The notes: generated by a model not told the origin, from the letters alone. A stretch of DNA of 32,580 nucleotides from Rhizobium sp. Q54 (GCA_945870825.1 CAMBTM010000013.1:1-32580); one strand, 5' to 3'. Numbered from the stretch's first letter, positions 7,410 through 16,767 are shown. Program-made: numbers and translations.

Positions 7410-9365
7410 TCAAGTTAAAAGAAGTTCTACAAGGTTTTCAAAATACTGCAACGCTTCGGGGTTCGCCAAAGCATCTTTATTTTTAACCAACCGTCCCTCT
7501 ATGATATTTTTGACAGCCAGTTCCACAAGTTTGCCGCTTTTGGTCCGCGGAATATCTCTGACCGCTAGAATCAAGGCTGGAACATGGCGAGGCGTTGTAT
7601 GAGTCCGGATTGTTGTTTTAATGTGGGTTTTCAACTCATCTGTCAGCGTCGTATTCTCTTTTAATTTAACGAACAAGATCACACGTACATCGTCTTTAAC
7701 TGCTTGTCCAATAACAATACTTTCAAGAACGGCGTCTACTTTTTCAACTTGCCGGTAAATTTCTGCCGTTCCAATCCTGACACCGCCTGGATTTAAAATG
7801 GTGTCGGATCGTCCATAAATCACGAAGCCATTATTGGCAGTGATTTCAGCAAAGTCCCCATGGCACCAGACATTATCATATTCTTCAAAATAGGTTTCAT
7901 GATACTTGGCACGCTCTGGATCATTCCAAAAATAAATAGGCATGGATGGAAAGGGTTTTGTACAAACCAGTTCACCTTTTTTCTCTTTGATGGCGTGACC
8001 TTCATCGTCAAAAACCTGAACAGACATACCAAGACCTGCTGTTTGAATCTCACCCCGCCAAACAGGCGCAATAGGGTTTCCTAAAACAAAACAAGAAATA
8101 ATATCTGTTCCACCGGCAATAGACATGACGCTGACATCCTCTTTGATGGATTCATAAATATAATCAAAACTTTCTTGAACTAGGGGGGATCCTGTGGATG
8201 CAATATCCCTTAAATGGGAAAGGTCATGGGATTTTTTTGGACATACATTTCTCTTTTTAAACGCATCGATAATTTTGGCAGCAATTCCAAAGAATGTCAT
8301 TTTTTCTTGGGCCATAAAATCAAACAAAACTTCTTCATTAGGGCAAATTGGGCATCCGTCGTAAATCAACAACATTGCTTTGGATGCAAGGGCTGTGACC
8401 TGCCAATTCCACATCATCCATCCGCATGTGGAGAAATAAAAAATACGATCGTTGGGTTTAATATCGCAGTGGAGTTGATGCTCTTTCATATGTTGAAGAA
8501 GGGTACCACCAATGCCGTGAACAATACACTTAGGAATTCCCGTTGTGCCCGATGAATACATGATAAAGAGAGGGTCATTAAATCCCATAGGTGTGAAGAC
8601 AATTTCTTTTGGGGCGTAACGTTCTAAGATTGCTTCACATGAAACAATCTTATCGGTTTCTTGAATATTTATTTTTTGACCATCATAGGAAAAGACAATG
8701 GTTTTTTTGAGAGACGGCAGAAGCGCTTGAATCTCAGATATTTTTTCTAAACAAGAATGTTCTGTAGTCCTATAGATATATTTGTCAGCAGCAATAAGAA
8801 TCGTTGGTTCCACCTGTCCAAAACGATCAATGACAGCAGAGACGCCAAAATCAGGGGAACATGATGTCCAAACGGCGCCAAGACTGGTTGCAGCCAACAT
8901 ACAAACAATAGTCTCAGGTGCATTGGGAACAAATCCAGCCACCCTGTCTCCAGGTTGAAGCCCCAGATCTTTGAAGTAGGCCGCCATTTGGGAGACTTGA
9001 TCATAAAGCTCCTTAAAAGAAAGCTTGCGCTTTATCTTTGTTTCTCCCCAAAAAACAATCCCATCGGCATCATCACGCCGACGCAGCAGATTTTCAGCGT
9101 AGTTCAATTGGGCATCCCCAAAGAAAACAGCTTTTTCCATCTGATCCGCATGAGACAGAATGGTTTTTGCCTGTTTGGTAAAATGCACATCGCAAAATTC
9201 AGCAATAGATTGCCAAAAATTCTCTAAGTCTTTAATTGACCACTGATAGAGTTCTTCGAAAGTGTGGGCATTGACGTGGTATTTATCCTGAATAAATGTC
9301 ATGAACCGCGTCATGTTTGCTGTATTAATCCGGGTTTTTGAAGGCGTCCAAATAGGTTGATTCAT
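7410..9365 (-). CDS. aacS: Acetoacetyl-CoA synthetase
   Basis: This cytosolic acyl-adenylate enzyme activates acetoacetate with ATP and CoA, feeding ketone bodies or degraded polyhydroxybutyrate into acetyl-CoA. The 651-residue length and the N-terminal block (WTPS, NMTRFM, FWQSIAEFCDV) fit AacS better than acetyl-CoA synthetase. Adenylation motifs are visible: SSGTTGIPK, YGRSDTILNPGGVRIG and the C-terminal KSGK with the catalytic lysine K612. It starts 21 nt after hslU and ends 26 nt before fieF, so it is probably in the same transcript. Acetyl- or propionyl-CoA synthetase is the alternative, but the N-terminus argues against it. Confidence 0.92.
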   Translation of the reverse strand: MNQPIWTPSKTRINTANMTRFMTFIQDKYHVNAHTFEELYQWSIKDLENFWQSIAEFCDVHFTKQAKTILSHADQMEKAVFFGDAQLNYAENLLRRRDDADGIVFWGETKIKRKLSFKELYDQVSQMAAYFKDLGLQPGDRVAGFVPNAPETIVCMLAATSLGAVWTSCSPDFGVSAVIDRFGQVEPTILIAADKYIYRTTEHSCLEKISEIQALLPSLKKTIVFSYDGQKINIQETDKIVSCEAILERYAPKEIVFTPMGFNDPLFIMYSSGTTGIPKCIVHGIGGTLLQHMKEHQLHCDIKPNDRIFYFSTCGWMMWNWQVTALASKAMLLIYDGCPICPNEEVLFDFMAQEKMTFFGIAAKIIDAFKKRNVCPKKSHDLSHLRDIASTGSPLVQESFDYIYESIKEDVSVMSIAGGTDIISCFVLGNPIAPVWRGEIQTAGLGMSVQVFDDEGHAIKEKKGELVCTKPFPSMPIYFWNDPERAKYHETYFEEYDNVWCHGDFAEITANNGFVIYGRSDTILNPGGVRIGTAEIYRQVEKVDAVLESIVIGQAVKDDVRVILFVKLKENTTLTDELKTHIKTTIRTHTTPRHVPALILAVRDIPRTKSGKLVELAVKNIIEGRLVKNKDALANPEALQYFENLVELLLT

Positions 9366-9386
9366 AGAGGTACTCTTTAGTAGGGG

Positions 9387-10691
9387 TTATAAAATAAACT
9401 TGGATAAATCGGCATCTTTAGATAATTCTCCGACTTGCTTAATGACATAATCTTTAGAAATCTCTAAAGTTTCTCCAGACCGTTCACTGGCTTCAAAGCT
9501 GATGTCTTCCAAAACTTTTTCTAAAATCGTATGGAGACGCCGTGCACCAATATTTTCAACCGTTTCATTCACATGGGATGCAATGGCTGCAATTTCTTGA
9601 ATAGCATCTTTGGTAAAGGTTAAAATCACAGCTTCAGCCTGCATCAAGGCAGTATATTGCCGAATGAGACTGGATTCAGGTTCTGTTAAAATTTTAACAA
9701 AGTCTTCTTGGGTTAAGGAATCCATTTCGATGCGAATGGGAAGACGGCCTTGCAACTCTGGCAAAAGATCTGAGGGCTTTGCAATATGGAAGGCACCGGA
9801 CGCAATAAAAAGAACATGATCCGTCTTCACGTTGCCATATTTTGTCGACACATTGGTCCCTTCAATCAGGGGAAGCAAATCACGTTGAACACCTTCTCTG
9901 TTGACGCTGGCATCTTGGCGCCCCGCACGGGCACAAATCTTATCGATTTCGTCTAAGAAAACAATACCGTTATCTTCCACATCTTGGATGGCTTTTTGAA
10001 TGACTGTTTCTTCGTTAATCAGTTTATCACTTTCTTCATTTAAAAGACTTTCTCGGGCTTTTTGAACCGTCATCTTTTTCTTTAGCCGTTGAGTCATATT
10101 TTTACCCAAAAGCTCCCCTAAATTGAACATTCCCATCTGGGCCCCTGGCATGCCGGGAACCTCAAATGTTGGCATTTTATTATTGCCATAATCAATGACT
10201 TCGATCTCAATTTCTTTGTCTTCCATGGATTGATTATCCAAGAGCTCTCGAAATTTTTGACGCGTTTCTTGCAAAGCATTTGGGCCGACAAGGGCATCGA
10301 GAAGACGCTGCTGGGCATTTTTTTCTGCCTGCGCTTTTACCTGTTCTTCAAGATCACGACGCACCTTATGGATGGCAAGATCCAGAAGATCTCTGATGAT
10401 TTGCTCGACGTCACGGCCTACATACCCGATTTCTGTAAACTTCGTTGCTTCAACTTTGATAAAAGGTGCCTTGGACAGTTTTGCAAGACGTCTTGATATC
10501 TCGGTTTTCCCAACCCCTGTGGGGCCAATCATTAAGATATTTTTAGGCAAAATCTCATTTTTGAGAGGATCCTTGACCTGATGACGTCGCCAACGGTTTC
10601 GAAGCGCAATCGCCACAGATTTTTTAGCACGGGGCTGACCGATGATATACCGATCAAGTTCTGAAACAATTTCACGAGGTGTTAAAGACAT
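9387..10691 (-). CDS. hslU: ATP-dependent protease ATPase subunit HslU
   Basis: HslU is the AAA+ unfoldase that feeds protein substrates into the HslV peptidase chamber. It has 434 residues. The Walker A motif is GPTGVGKT (56-63), the Walker B is IVFLDEID, and the protein ends in DLSKFIL, the tail that inserts into HslV to activate it. The family's intermediate domain lies between about 110 and 240. Its ATG shares one base with the hslV stop (TAATG), so translation is coupled and gives matched amounts of both partners. Normal length, nothing missing. Confidence 0.97.
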   Translation of the reverse strand: MSLTPREIVSELDRYIIGQPRAKKSVAIALRNRWRRHQVKDPLKNEILPKNILMIGPTGVGKTEISRRLAKLSKAPFIKVEATKFTEIGYVGRDVEQIIRDLLDLAIHKVRRDLEEQVKAQAEKNAQQRLLDALVGPNALQETRQKFRELLDNQSMEDKEIEIEVIDYGNNKMPTFEVPGMPGAQMGMFNLGELLGKNMTQRLKKKMTVQKARESLLNEESDKLINEETVIQKAIQDVEDNGIVFLDEIDKICARAGRQDASVNREGVQRDLLPLIEGTNVSTKYGNVKTDHVLFIASGAFHIAKPSDLLPELQGRLPIRIEMDSLTQEDFVKILTEPESSLIRQYTALMQAEAVILTFTKDAIQEIAAIASHVNETVENIGARRLHTILEKVLEDISFEASERSGETLEISKDYVIKQVGELSKDADLSKFIL

Positions 10692-11248
10692 TATTGGCGA
10701 CTCTCCAATATTTCATAACTAAAATGGTTACTGGTATAAATACAAAGCTTGCTAGCGATATCCATGGCCTTAAGGGCGATGTCCTTGGCCGATAAATCTG
10801 AACATTCTTTCAAGGCAATTGCAGCAGAAAGGGCATAAGCACCGCCAGAACCAATCCCAACAACGCCTTCTTCTGGTTCAATCACATCGCCTGTACCACT
10901 CATGATAAATGTACTTTTATCATCTGCGACCACCATCATGGCTTCTAGACGTCTTAGATACTTATCCGTCCGCCAATCCTTTGCAAGCTCTACACAAGCC
11001 CTGGCTAAATGTTTAGGGTATTGTTCCAGCTTTTGCTCAAGCCTTTCAAAAAGGGTCAAAGCGTCCGCTGTTGCACCAGCGAATCCTGCAATCACACTAC
11101 CGTTTCCAAGAACACGCACCTTTTTGGCATTTGTTTTCAAAATAATATGGCCAAGGGTAATCTGACCATCGCCTGCGACGATGACCTGATTTCCTTTTCG
11201 AACGGACACAATCGTTGTGCCATGCAACTCTAAGGGCATTGGTGTCAT
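10691..11248 (-). CDS. hslV: ATP-dependent protease peptidase subunit HslV
   Basis: HslV is the proteasome-like threonine peptidase of the HslVU complex. The catalytic threonine follows HG in [11 protein letters not shown], and the preceding residues are a short propeptide removed on maturation. The frame is open to a TTG at 11284, but the ATG at 11248 is preferred: GGAAG stands 7 nt upstream and a promoter candidate overlaps the TTG. That gives 185 residues with the active threonine at position 11, as in other alphaproteobacteria. GSGG and the typical AGDGQ motif are intact. It is the first gene of the hslVU-aacS-fieF-DUF502 run. Confidence 0.95.
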   Translation of the reverse strand: MTPMPLELHGTTIVSVRKGNQVIVAGDGQITLGHIILKTNAKKVRVLGNGSVIAGFAGATADALTLFERLEQKLEQYPKHLARACVELAKDWRTDKYLRRLEAMMVVADDKSTFIMSGTGDVIEPEEGVVGIGSGGAYALSAAIALKECSDLSAKDIALKAMDIASKLCIYTSNHFSYEILESRQ

Positions 11249-11275
11249 TTTATAACTTCCATCAAACTCATGGGT

Positions 11276-11303
11276 ATTATGCAAGAAATAGTACAGAAAT
11301 CAA
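11276..11303 (-). promoter_or_regulatory. Candidate sigma-70 promoter of hslVU
   Basis: On the minus strand TTGATT (11303-11298) is followed after 16 bp by CATAAT (11281-11276), matching 4 and 5 of 6 consensus bases. The start would be near 11269, giving a leader of about 20 nt to the hslV ATG. No convincing heat-shock (sigma-32) pair was found at proper spacing. Confidence 0.35.
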
Positions 11304-11350
11304 GGAAAGAACGTATGAATAATTGTAACTATTCCCATTTTAATTGAGTG

Positions 11351-11944
11351 CTAGATTTTTAAACCATATCCACGAGGATAGGTGATAAGAAATTCTTCCG
11401 GGTTCTGCGGAAAAAGCTTTTTTCGTAATTTATAGATGTGCGTTTCCAGGGTATGTGTATCCACATCACTTTGATATCCCCAGACATTTTCTAAAATCGT
11501 TTCTCTGGGCAACATTTCTTTGGCATTATAAAGGATAGACAAGATAGCTGATTCCTTTTCCGTTAAAGGATATTGGATCCCTGTTTGACGATGAACCGCC
11601 AGGCGTGTTTTGGGAAATATTATATAAGGACCTATTTCAAAACCTTGCTGATCATTGTTTTTAATAAGTTTTATGCATTGCTGGAATAAATCTTCTAATT
11701 TCAAAGGTTTTTCTAAAGCGATACAAGACGTAGAAAGTTTTTGGCCTTCTTCCGACAGAACGATCACAGGGTCCTGTGCATAGGTCTTTAACTCAGCAGG
11801 CAATGGATTATCAAGGATAAGGCAGGAAAAAGGATGGGGGATGGTGTGTTTATTGATTTTTTGAATGGGATACCCCCTTCCTTCAAAGAAAACAGCAATT
11901 GCCCTAAAAATAACGTCATAATCGGTGCGGATAAGAATCGTCAC
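11351..11944 (-). CDS. OmpR-type winged-helix regulator with degenerate receiver
   Basis: The C-terminal part (about 103-197) is a typical OmpR/PhoB winged-helix DNA-binding domain: LTEKESAILSILY, then ENVWGYQSDVDTHTLETHIYKLR across the recognition helix, and ITYPRGYGLKI at the end. The N-terminal part is only about 95 residues, shorter than a normal receiver. It keeps an aspartate in LILDNPLP (D45) where the phosphorylation site should be and a KP pair (K79), but the acidic pair that binds magnesium is not recognisable. It may therefore act without phosphorylation. No kinase gene lies nearby. It overlaps ctpA by ATGA, so the protease and regulator are made together. Target genes unknown. Confidence 0.85.
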   Translation of the reverse strand: MTILIRTDYDVIFRAIAVFFEGRGYPIQKINKHTIPHPFSCLILDNPLPAELKTYAQDPVIVLSEEGQKLSTSCIALEKPLKLEDLFQQCIKLIKNNDQQGFEIGPYIIFPKTRLAVHRQTGIQYPLTEKESAILSILYNAKEMLPRETILENVWGYQSDVDTHTLETHIYKLRKKLFPQNPEEFLITYPRGYGLKI

Positions 11945-13083
11945 GCCACATCCTTAGAATGATTTTTCAAAAGCAGTAAGGCCTCCGCTCGTGGGACATC
12001 CCGACTTAAAGAAGGCTGAGGAACAATCACATCAGGATGAATGCCCGTTGTTTGGATATTTTTCCCAGAAGGGGTAAGATAATAAGCGGTGGTCAATCGA
12101 ATGGCTGCATAACCTGGAGATAAGGGGAAAATACTTTGAACGGTTCCTTTTCCAAAAGACCGCGTCCCAAGGATCAAGGCACGGCGATGGTCTTGAAGAG
12201 CCCCTGCGACAATCTCCGCACAAGATGCTGTCCCTTCGTTAATGAGAACAACCATGGGGGTTTGGGGAACAATGGTATGGGAAGAGGTATTATAGACACG
12301 GGTTTTGTCTTGAGAGCGTGGCTGAACGCTCACCAAAACACCATTTTTTATAAAGAAATCCGCACATTTCAAGGCTTCTTCCAAAAGTCCCCCTGGATTA
12401 TTGCGCAAGTCCAAAATAATTCCTTGAACCTTCTTGCCTTGGATAATACCCAGCGCTTTTTTTAGATGGTCTCCGGTTGTTTTACTATTGAAATCCGTTA
12501 AACGAATATAAGCGATATTGTCTTGTATATGCCACCGGACGTTTTCAAGAACAATTTTTTGACGTTTCAAATTTACTGTAAAAGGATCCTGGACTTCTTT
12601 GCGTTTAATCTCCAGTTGAACCGTCTCATTTTCAATATCCTGTATGCAGTCCCCGATGGCAAAAAGGGATAATCCTTGAATGGCCTTTCCGTTAACCTTG
12701 AGAATTTCGTCACCTGCTTTAAGCCCAGCATGCCATGCGGGAGATCCTTCAATGGGTGTAATGATTTTTGTGATACCATCTTCATTAGTTAATTCAATGC
12801 CGATGCCTTCAAGTTCACCTTTCATATCGGATAACATACTCTTGTATCGTCCTTGACTGATATAATTTGAATAGGGGTCCAACCGATTGAGCATACCACT
12901 GATAGCAGCTTCCATGAGTTCTTCGTCTGACACGGTTGTGACATACTCGCTGCGGATATGACGAAAAGCTTCATTAAACATATTGAGAAGACGGTAAGTT
13001 TCAGCAGAACTTTTTTTAACTTGAGGTTCTGCCAAGCAGTGGGAAAACCATACCAGGAAAATAATATGGGCTAATTTTGTCAT
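11941..13083 (-). CDS. ctpA: Carboxy-terminal processing peptidase (S41 family)
   Basis: This is a periplasmic serine protease that trims or degrades envelope proteins from the C-terminus. A signal peptide covers about residues 1-18 (HIIFLVWFSHCLA). A PDZ domain lies near 95-170 (GELEGIGIEL...GSPAWHAGLKAGDEIL). The peptidase core has the Ser-Lys dyad S287 (EGTASCAE) and K312 (SFGKGTVQ), 25 residues apart as in E. coli Prc. The 380 residues are close to the short CtpA subfamily. It begins 4 nt after tyrS and its stop overlaps the following regulator gene, so the three form one unit. No adaptor lipoprotein is visible here. Confidence 0.93.
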   Translation of the reverse strand: MTKLAHIIFLVWFSHCLAEPQVKKSSAETYRLLNMFNEAFRHIRSEYVTTVSDEELMEAAISGMLNRLDPYSNYISQGRYKSMLSDMKGELEGIGIELTNEDGITKIITPIEGSPAWHAGLKAGDEILKVNGKAIQGLSLFAIGDCIQDIENETVQLEIKRKEVQDPFTVNLKRQKIVLENVRWHIQDNIAYIRLTDFNSKTTGDHLKKALGIIQGKKVQGIILDLRNNPGGLLEEALKCADFFIKNGVLVSVQPRSQDKTRVYNTSSHTIVPQTPMVVLINEGTASCAEIVAGALQDHRRALILGTRSFGKGTVQSIFPLSPGYAAIRLTTAYYLTPSGKNIQTTGIHPDVIVPQPSLSRDVPRAEALLLLKNHSKDVA

Positions 13084-13087
13084 AAAA

Positions 13088-14380
13088 TCACGCTATTGGC
13101 TGCAAAAGAACATGGCGTTTTTTCCCAGCCGACACTTTGAGAACACCTGGGTCCATAAGATGGTCGGGTGTAATGACCTGATTTTCATCACTGACCAACG
13201 TGTCATTAATTTTACAGCCCTGCCCCTTAATAAGACGTCGTGCCTCTCCATTGCTTGCAACAAGTCCTGACTGAGCCAGAATAGAAAAAGCAGGGATGCC
13301 TTTTTGAAGGTCTTCAAGATAAATTTTTACAATCGAAAGAGCTGACTTTAAAACTTTATTACCCTTATCATCCATACCTAGAACATCTACATGAAAATCT
13401 TCGACCCCAAACACCTGGGCGATACTTTGATGGATCTCCGCAAGGCAAGCAGTCCCGTGGGCTAATATTGTCGCTTCATCTGCAAGACGTATTTTAAGAT
13501 GGTTAATATCGTTGCTTGACCATTGGTTTATTTCCTGAACAGAAATATCGGTGTAAAATTTTAAGAAACGAATCACGTCGTTATCTTCGGTATTCCGCCA
13601 GTATTGCCAATAGTCAAAAGGAGACAAGGCATCGGCGTTCAACCACACAGCCCCTTGTTCTGATTTTCCCATTTTCTTGCCGCTGGATGTTGTAATCAAT
13701 GGAGCCGTTAGACCAAAAGCACTTGTATTTTCTATGCGACGAATAAGCTCGACCCCATTGAGGATATTTCCCCATTGATCCGACCCACCTGCTTGCAACG
13801 AACAACCGTAGCGACGATGCAGCTCCAGAAAATCATAGGCTTGGAGAATCATATAGTTAAATTCCAAGAATGATAAAGGTTGCTCACGCTCTAGCCTTAA
13901 TTTGACACTATCAAACGTTAACATGCGATTAATAGAGAAGTGACAGCCATAATGTGCTAAAAAATCCAAATAACCAAGTTTTCCAAGCCACTCATTATTA
14001 TTGACCGTCAAAGAATCTGAGGGTTCGTTTCCAAAGGTTAGATACTTTGAAAAACTTTTTTGGATAGACTGAATATTGTCTTGGATATCTTCGTGTGTTA
14101 AGACGGGTCTACTTTTATCCTTGCCTGAAGGATCCCCCACTTTTGTGGTCGCCCCTCCCATTAAAACAATAGGCTTATGACCATGTCGCTGGGCAATGCG
14201 CATCATCATAATGGCCATTAGATTTCCGACATGAAGACTTTTAGCGGTAGCATCAAAGCCGATATAAAGGGTTATAGGATGGACTGCACTTTCGTTATCC
14301 AATTCCTCAAGATGAGTACATTGATGGATAAAGCCTCGGTCAAAAAGCTCTTGAAGAAAAGGTGAATTAAATTTTTCCAT
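13088..14380 (-). CDS. tyrS: Tyrosyl-tRNA synthetase
   Basis: This class I synthetase charges tRNA-Tyr. It has 430 residues from ATG 14380. The signature HVGN (50-53) stands in place of HIGH and KMGKS (236-240) in place of KMSKS, both usual for TyrRS. GFIHQCTHLEELD near the start and the QAGGSDQWGN motif (about 196-205) of the tyrosine site are present. The C-terminus holds an S4-like RNA-binding domain (NGEARRLIKGQG). The frame is open to 14473 but the family starts at MEKFNSPFLQEL; ATG 14389 is also possible. It is first of the tyrS-ctpA-regulator run. Confidence 0.95.
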   Translation of the reverse strand: MEKFNSPFLQELFDRGFIHQCTHLEELDNESAVHPITLYIGFDATAKSLHVGNLMAIMMMRIAQRHGHKPIVLMGGATTKVGDPSGKDKSRPVLTHEDIQDNIQSIQKSFSKYLTFGNEPSDSLTVNNNEWLGKLGYLDFLAHYGCHFSINRMLTFDSVKLRLEREQPLSFLEFNYMILQAYDFLELHRRYGCSLQAGGSDQWGNILNGVELIRRIENTSAFGLTAPLITTSSGKKMGKSEQGAVWLNADALSPFDYWQYWRNTEDNDVIRFLKFYTDISVQEINQWSSNDINHLKIRLADEATILAHGTACLAEIHQSIAQVFGVEDFHVDVLGMDDKGNKVLKSALSIVKIYLEDLQKGIPAFSILAQSGLVASNGEARRLIKGQGCKINDTLVSDENQVITPDHLMDPGVLKVSAGKKRHVLLQPIA

Positions 14381-14549
14381 AAGTCCCATACTCTCTAAAA
14401 TTCCCTTATGGCCTAGATTGAATCTTTTTACAAGACAGTCTTCTTTTTTTGAACAAATCTTTAATCTTTCCAAGGCGAAAAAAACCAGCTACAGTGAATT
14501 GTATAAGTCTAGGATTTCCCATAAATACTTTGAATAACTGGCAGGATCG

Positions 14550-15806
14550 ATGAAAATTCAAATTTCTAAGCTTCCTTGCGGCGTGCGTGTCGTAACGGAT
14601 TTTATTCCAACCGTTGAAACCGTCTCCCTTGGTATTTGGGTTGGCGCTGGATCTCGCAGTGAAGAGGCCTCTAATAATGGGGTTGCACATTTTCTTGAAC
14701 ACATGGCTTTTAAGGGAACAGAGAAAAGATCAGCTTTAAAAATCGCAGAAGAAATAGAGTCCGTAGGAGGATATCTCAATGCCTACACATCGAGAGAAGT
14801 TACCGCTTATTATGCAAAAGTTTTAAAAGAAAATACAAAGCTTGCCATCGATATTTTAACGGACATTTTTCAAAATTCTGTTTTTGATCCCAAAGAATTG
14901 GAACGGGAACGAGAAGTTATTTTACAAGAGATCGGCCAATCCCATGACACTCCCGACGATGTGATTCATGACTATTTTCAAGAAGTTACCTATCCAGGAC
15001 AACCCTTGGGACGTCCTATTTTGGGGCCCGCTTCAATTGTAAAATCTATGACGCGTGATGTATTGATTGACTTTATGTCCAAGCACTATGACCCGAACGA
15101 GATTCTGCTTGTGGCATCTGGTAACGTGAATCACGATCAAATTCTTGAGTGGACAAATGAAATGCTGTCATTAAAAGGTGTTGACCCAAGGACCCCTTTG
15201 GTACCTGCCAATTTTATCGGTGGTGACTTTCGGGAAAAAAGAGATCTGGAACAACTTCATTTTTTGATGGGACTTCAAGGGCCTGGGGCCAAAGAAACGA
15301 CTTATTATGATGGACTTTTGTTTTCAACCATCTTTGGTGGCGGCATGGCCTCAAGGCTTTTCCAAGAAGTGCGTGAGAAAAGGGGCCTTGCTTATTCTAT
15401 CTATGCATTTCTATCCTCATGTTCGGATTCAGGTATTTTAGGGGTCTATGCAGGAACCAGCGAAAAGGACTCCCCACTTCTGGTGGATGTCATTGTAGAA
15501 GAATTTCACAAAATGACCCGTCATATAACAACTGAAGAAGTGCTTCGGGCCAAAGCCCAAATTAAAGCGAGTCTTTTGATGGGGCTTGAAAGTTCTTCGG
15601 GTCGTGCCCGTCGTATTGCCCATACCATTTTAACCTTTGGACATCATGTAACGATTGAAGAAGTCATCCAAAAAATTGAAGCTGTGACCATAGATAATAT
15701 CTATGAGTTCTCCAAAACACTCCTCACACAACCCCTCAGTGTTGCCGCCATTGGGCCCATCAATACACTGCCAACCTTTGAAACCATTAAGTCCCGTGTT
15801 GGTTGA
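14550..15806 (+). CDS. M16 family zinc peptidase (processing-peptidase type)
   Basis: The 418-residue protein belongs to the pitrilysin/M16B group, close to bacterial relatives of the mitochondrial processing peptidase. The inverted zinc motif HFLEH spans H47-H51, and the third ligand is E127, 76 residues after the second histidine, as required. The glycine-rich loop GGGMASRLFQEVREKRGLAYS (about 265-285) is present, so the subunit looks active. No signal peptide is visible, pointing to the cytosol or an unusual export route. It is divergent from tyrS (169 bp gap), and its last 20 nt overlap the end of the YhcG gene on the other strand. Substrate unknown. Confidence 0.92.
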   Translation: MKIQISKLPCGVRVVTDFIPTVETVSLGIWVGAGSRSEEASNNGVAHFLEHMAFKGTEKRSALKIAEEIESVGGYLNAYTSREVTAYYAKVLKENTKLAIDILTDIFQNSVFDPKELEREREVILQEIGQSHDTPDDVIHDYFQEVTYPGQPLGRPILGPASIVKSMTRDVLIDFMSKHYDPNEILLVASGNVNHDQILEWTNEMLSLKGVDPRTPLVPANFIGGDFREKRDLEQLHFLMGLQGPGAKETTYYDGLLFSTIFGGGMASRLFQEVREKRGLAYSIYAFLSSCSDSGILGVYAGTSEKDSPLLVDVIVEEFHKMTRHITTEEVLRAKAQIKASLLMGLESSSGRARRIAHTILTFGHHVTIEEVIQKIEAVTIDNIYEFSKTLLTQPLSVAAIGPINTLPTFETIKSRVG

Positions 15807-16767
15807 TACACTTCAACTTTTCCTCCAACGCCTGGCTTAAGGTATATTCTGAAACACCCAGTGGTCGTTGAATACCATCGATGGCATATCTGACGGTGAT
15901 GTGGTTGTTATCTCTGCAGAGGATAATTCCCATGGTGGGATTGTCCTCTTTGTCTTTGACCTCTTTATCCATTACGTTCAGATAGAAATTCATCTTTCCC
16001 GCATATTCAGGTTTAAAGGGTCCACTCTTAAGTTCAATAATGGTATAGGCTTTGAGTTTAGTATTGTAGAAAAGAAGATCCAGAAAATACGATTCCCCCC
16101 CAAGTTTCAAGGGGTACTGGCTTCCAACAAAGGCAAACCCTTTTCCCAGTTCCAACATAAAGTCCCTGATATGATCTACCAAGGCCTTTTCAATATTCCG
16201 TTCTGTAATCTTATTGTCGATACTGAGAAATTCAAAATTGTAAGGGTTCTTGATAATCTCATGGGCCAGATCAGAGTGGGGTGCAGGGAGGGTCTCTTTA
16301 AAATTCGTAATGGCTTGGCCTTGGCGAGCATAAAGATTGGTTTCGATTTGCATGGAAAGCACATTCCGTGACCACCCATTTTCAATGGTTTTTTGAATGT
16401 ACCAAATACGTTCTTTCTCTCTTTTAAGTTTGTCTAACAACAAACAATTATGGAACCACGGAATTTGTGCAGCAGCTTGCTGCACAAATTTTACATCAGA
16501 ATAGGTGGCAGAAAAAGTTCTCATATATTTCAAATTTCGAGCACTCAACCCCCGCATTTCGGGAAAGTCTTTCCGAAGGTCCTTTGAGATCTGCTCAATG
16601 ACTTTCGCACCCCAGCCTTCTTTCTCTTGCATCTCCAAGATCTTTTGACCGATTCTCCAATACAAAAGCACCAGCTCACGATTCACAGACAAGGCCGCTT
16701 TTACCCGTGCCCGCATGATTTCTGCTTTTAATTCTGTAATATGATTTTGATAGGACACATCCAACAT
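15787..16767 (-). CDS. yhcG: YhcG/DUF1016 family PD-(D/E)xK nuclease
   Basis: This 326-residue protein is a full-length DUF1016 (YhcG) member. The N-terminal helical domain has the LYWRIGQ and GLSARNLKYMR features. The C-terminal nuclease core has D230 (FLDLLFYN) and ELK (E245-K247), the PD-(D/E)xK residues, then GPFKPEYAGKMNFYL. Such proteins are found scattered, often beside restriction systems or mobile elements; their biological role is not settled. Here it stands alone with no methylase or restriction gene. ATG 16767 was chosen over GTG 16770 because AGGAGG is 6 nt upstream. This site is closer to consensus than its neighbours', consistent with a foreign origin (inference). A 13-bp perfect inverted repeat lies inside. 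Confidence 0.9.
   Translation of the reverse strand: MLDVSYQNHITELKAEIMRARVKAALSVNRELVLLYWRIGQKILEMQEKEGWGAKVIEQISKDLRKDFPEMRGLSARNLKYMRTFSATYSDVKFVQQAAAQIPWFHNCLLLDKLKREKERIWYIQKTIENGWSRNVLSMQIETNLYARQGQAITNFKETLPAPHSDLAHEIIKNPYNFEFLSIDNKITERNIEKALVDHIRDFMLELGKGFAFVGSQYPLKLGGESYFLDLLFYNTKLKAYTIIELKSGPFKPEYAGKMNFYLNVMDKEVKDKEDNPTMGIILCRDNNHITVRYAIDGIQRPLGVSEYTLSQALEEKLKCINQHGT
16462..16490. repeat. 13-bp perfect inverted repeat inside yhcG
   Basis: AATTTGTGCAGCA (16462-16474), spacer GCT, then TGCTGCACAAATT (16478-16490), exact complements. In yhcG it codes KFVQQAAAQIP, a conserved part of the family, so it may be a coding coincidence. Confidence 0.7.

Noticed and set aside
11249-11350. Heat-shock (sigma-32) promoter before hslV, as expected for hslVU.
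   Set aside because: CTTGAT and CCCAT are present but about 24 bp apart, too far for the usual 13-15 bp spacer.
12136-12465. 109-residue open frame opposite ctpA.
   Set aside because: Lies wholly within the well supported ctpA gene, on the other strand; composition looks like an antisense shadow.
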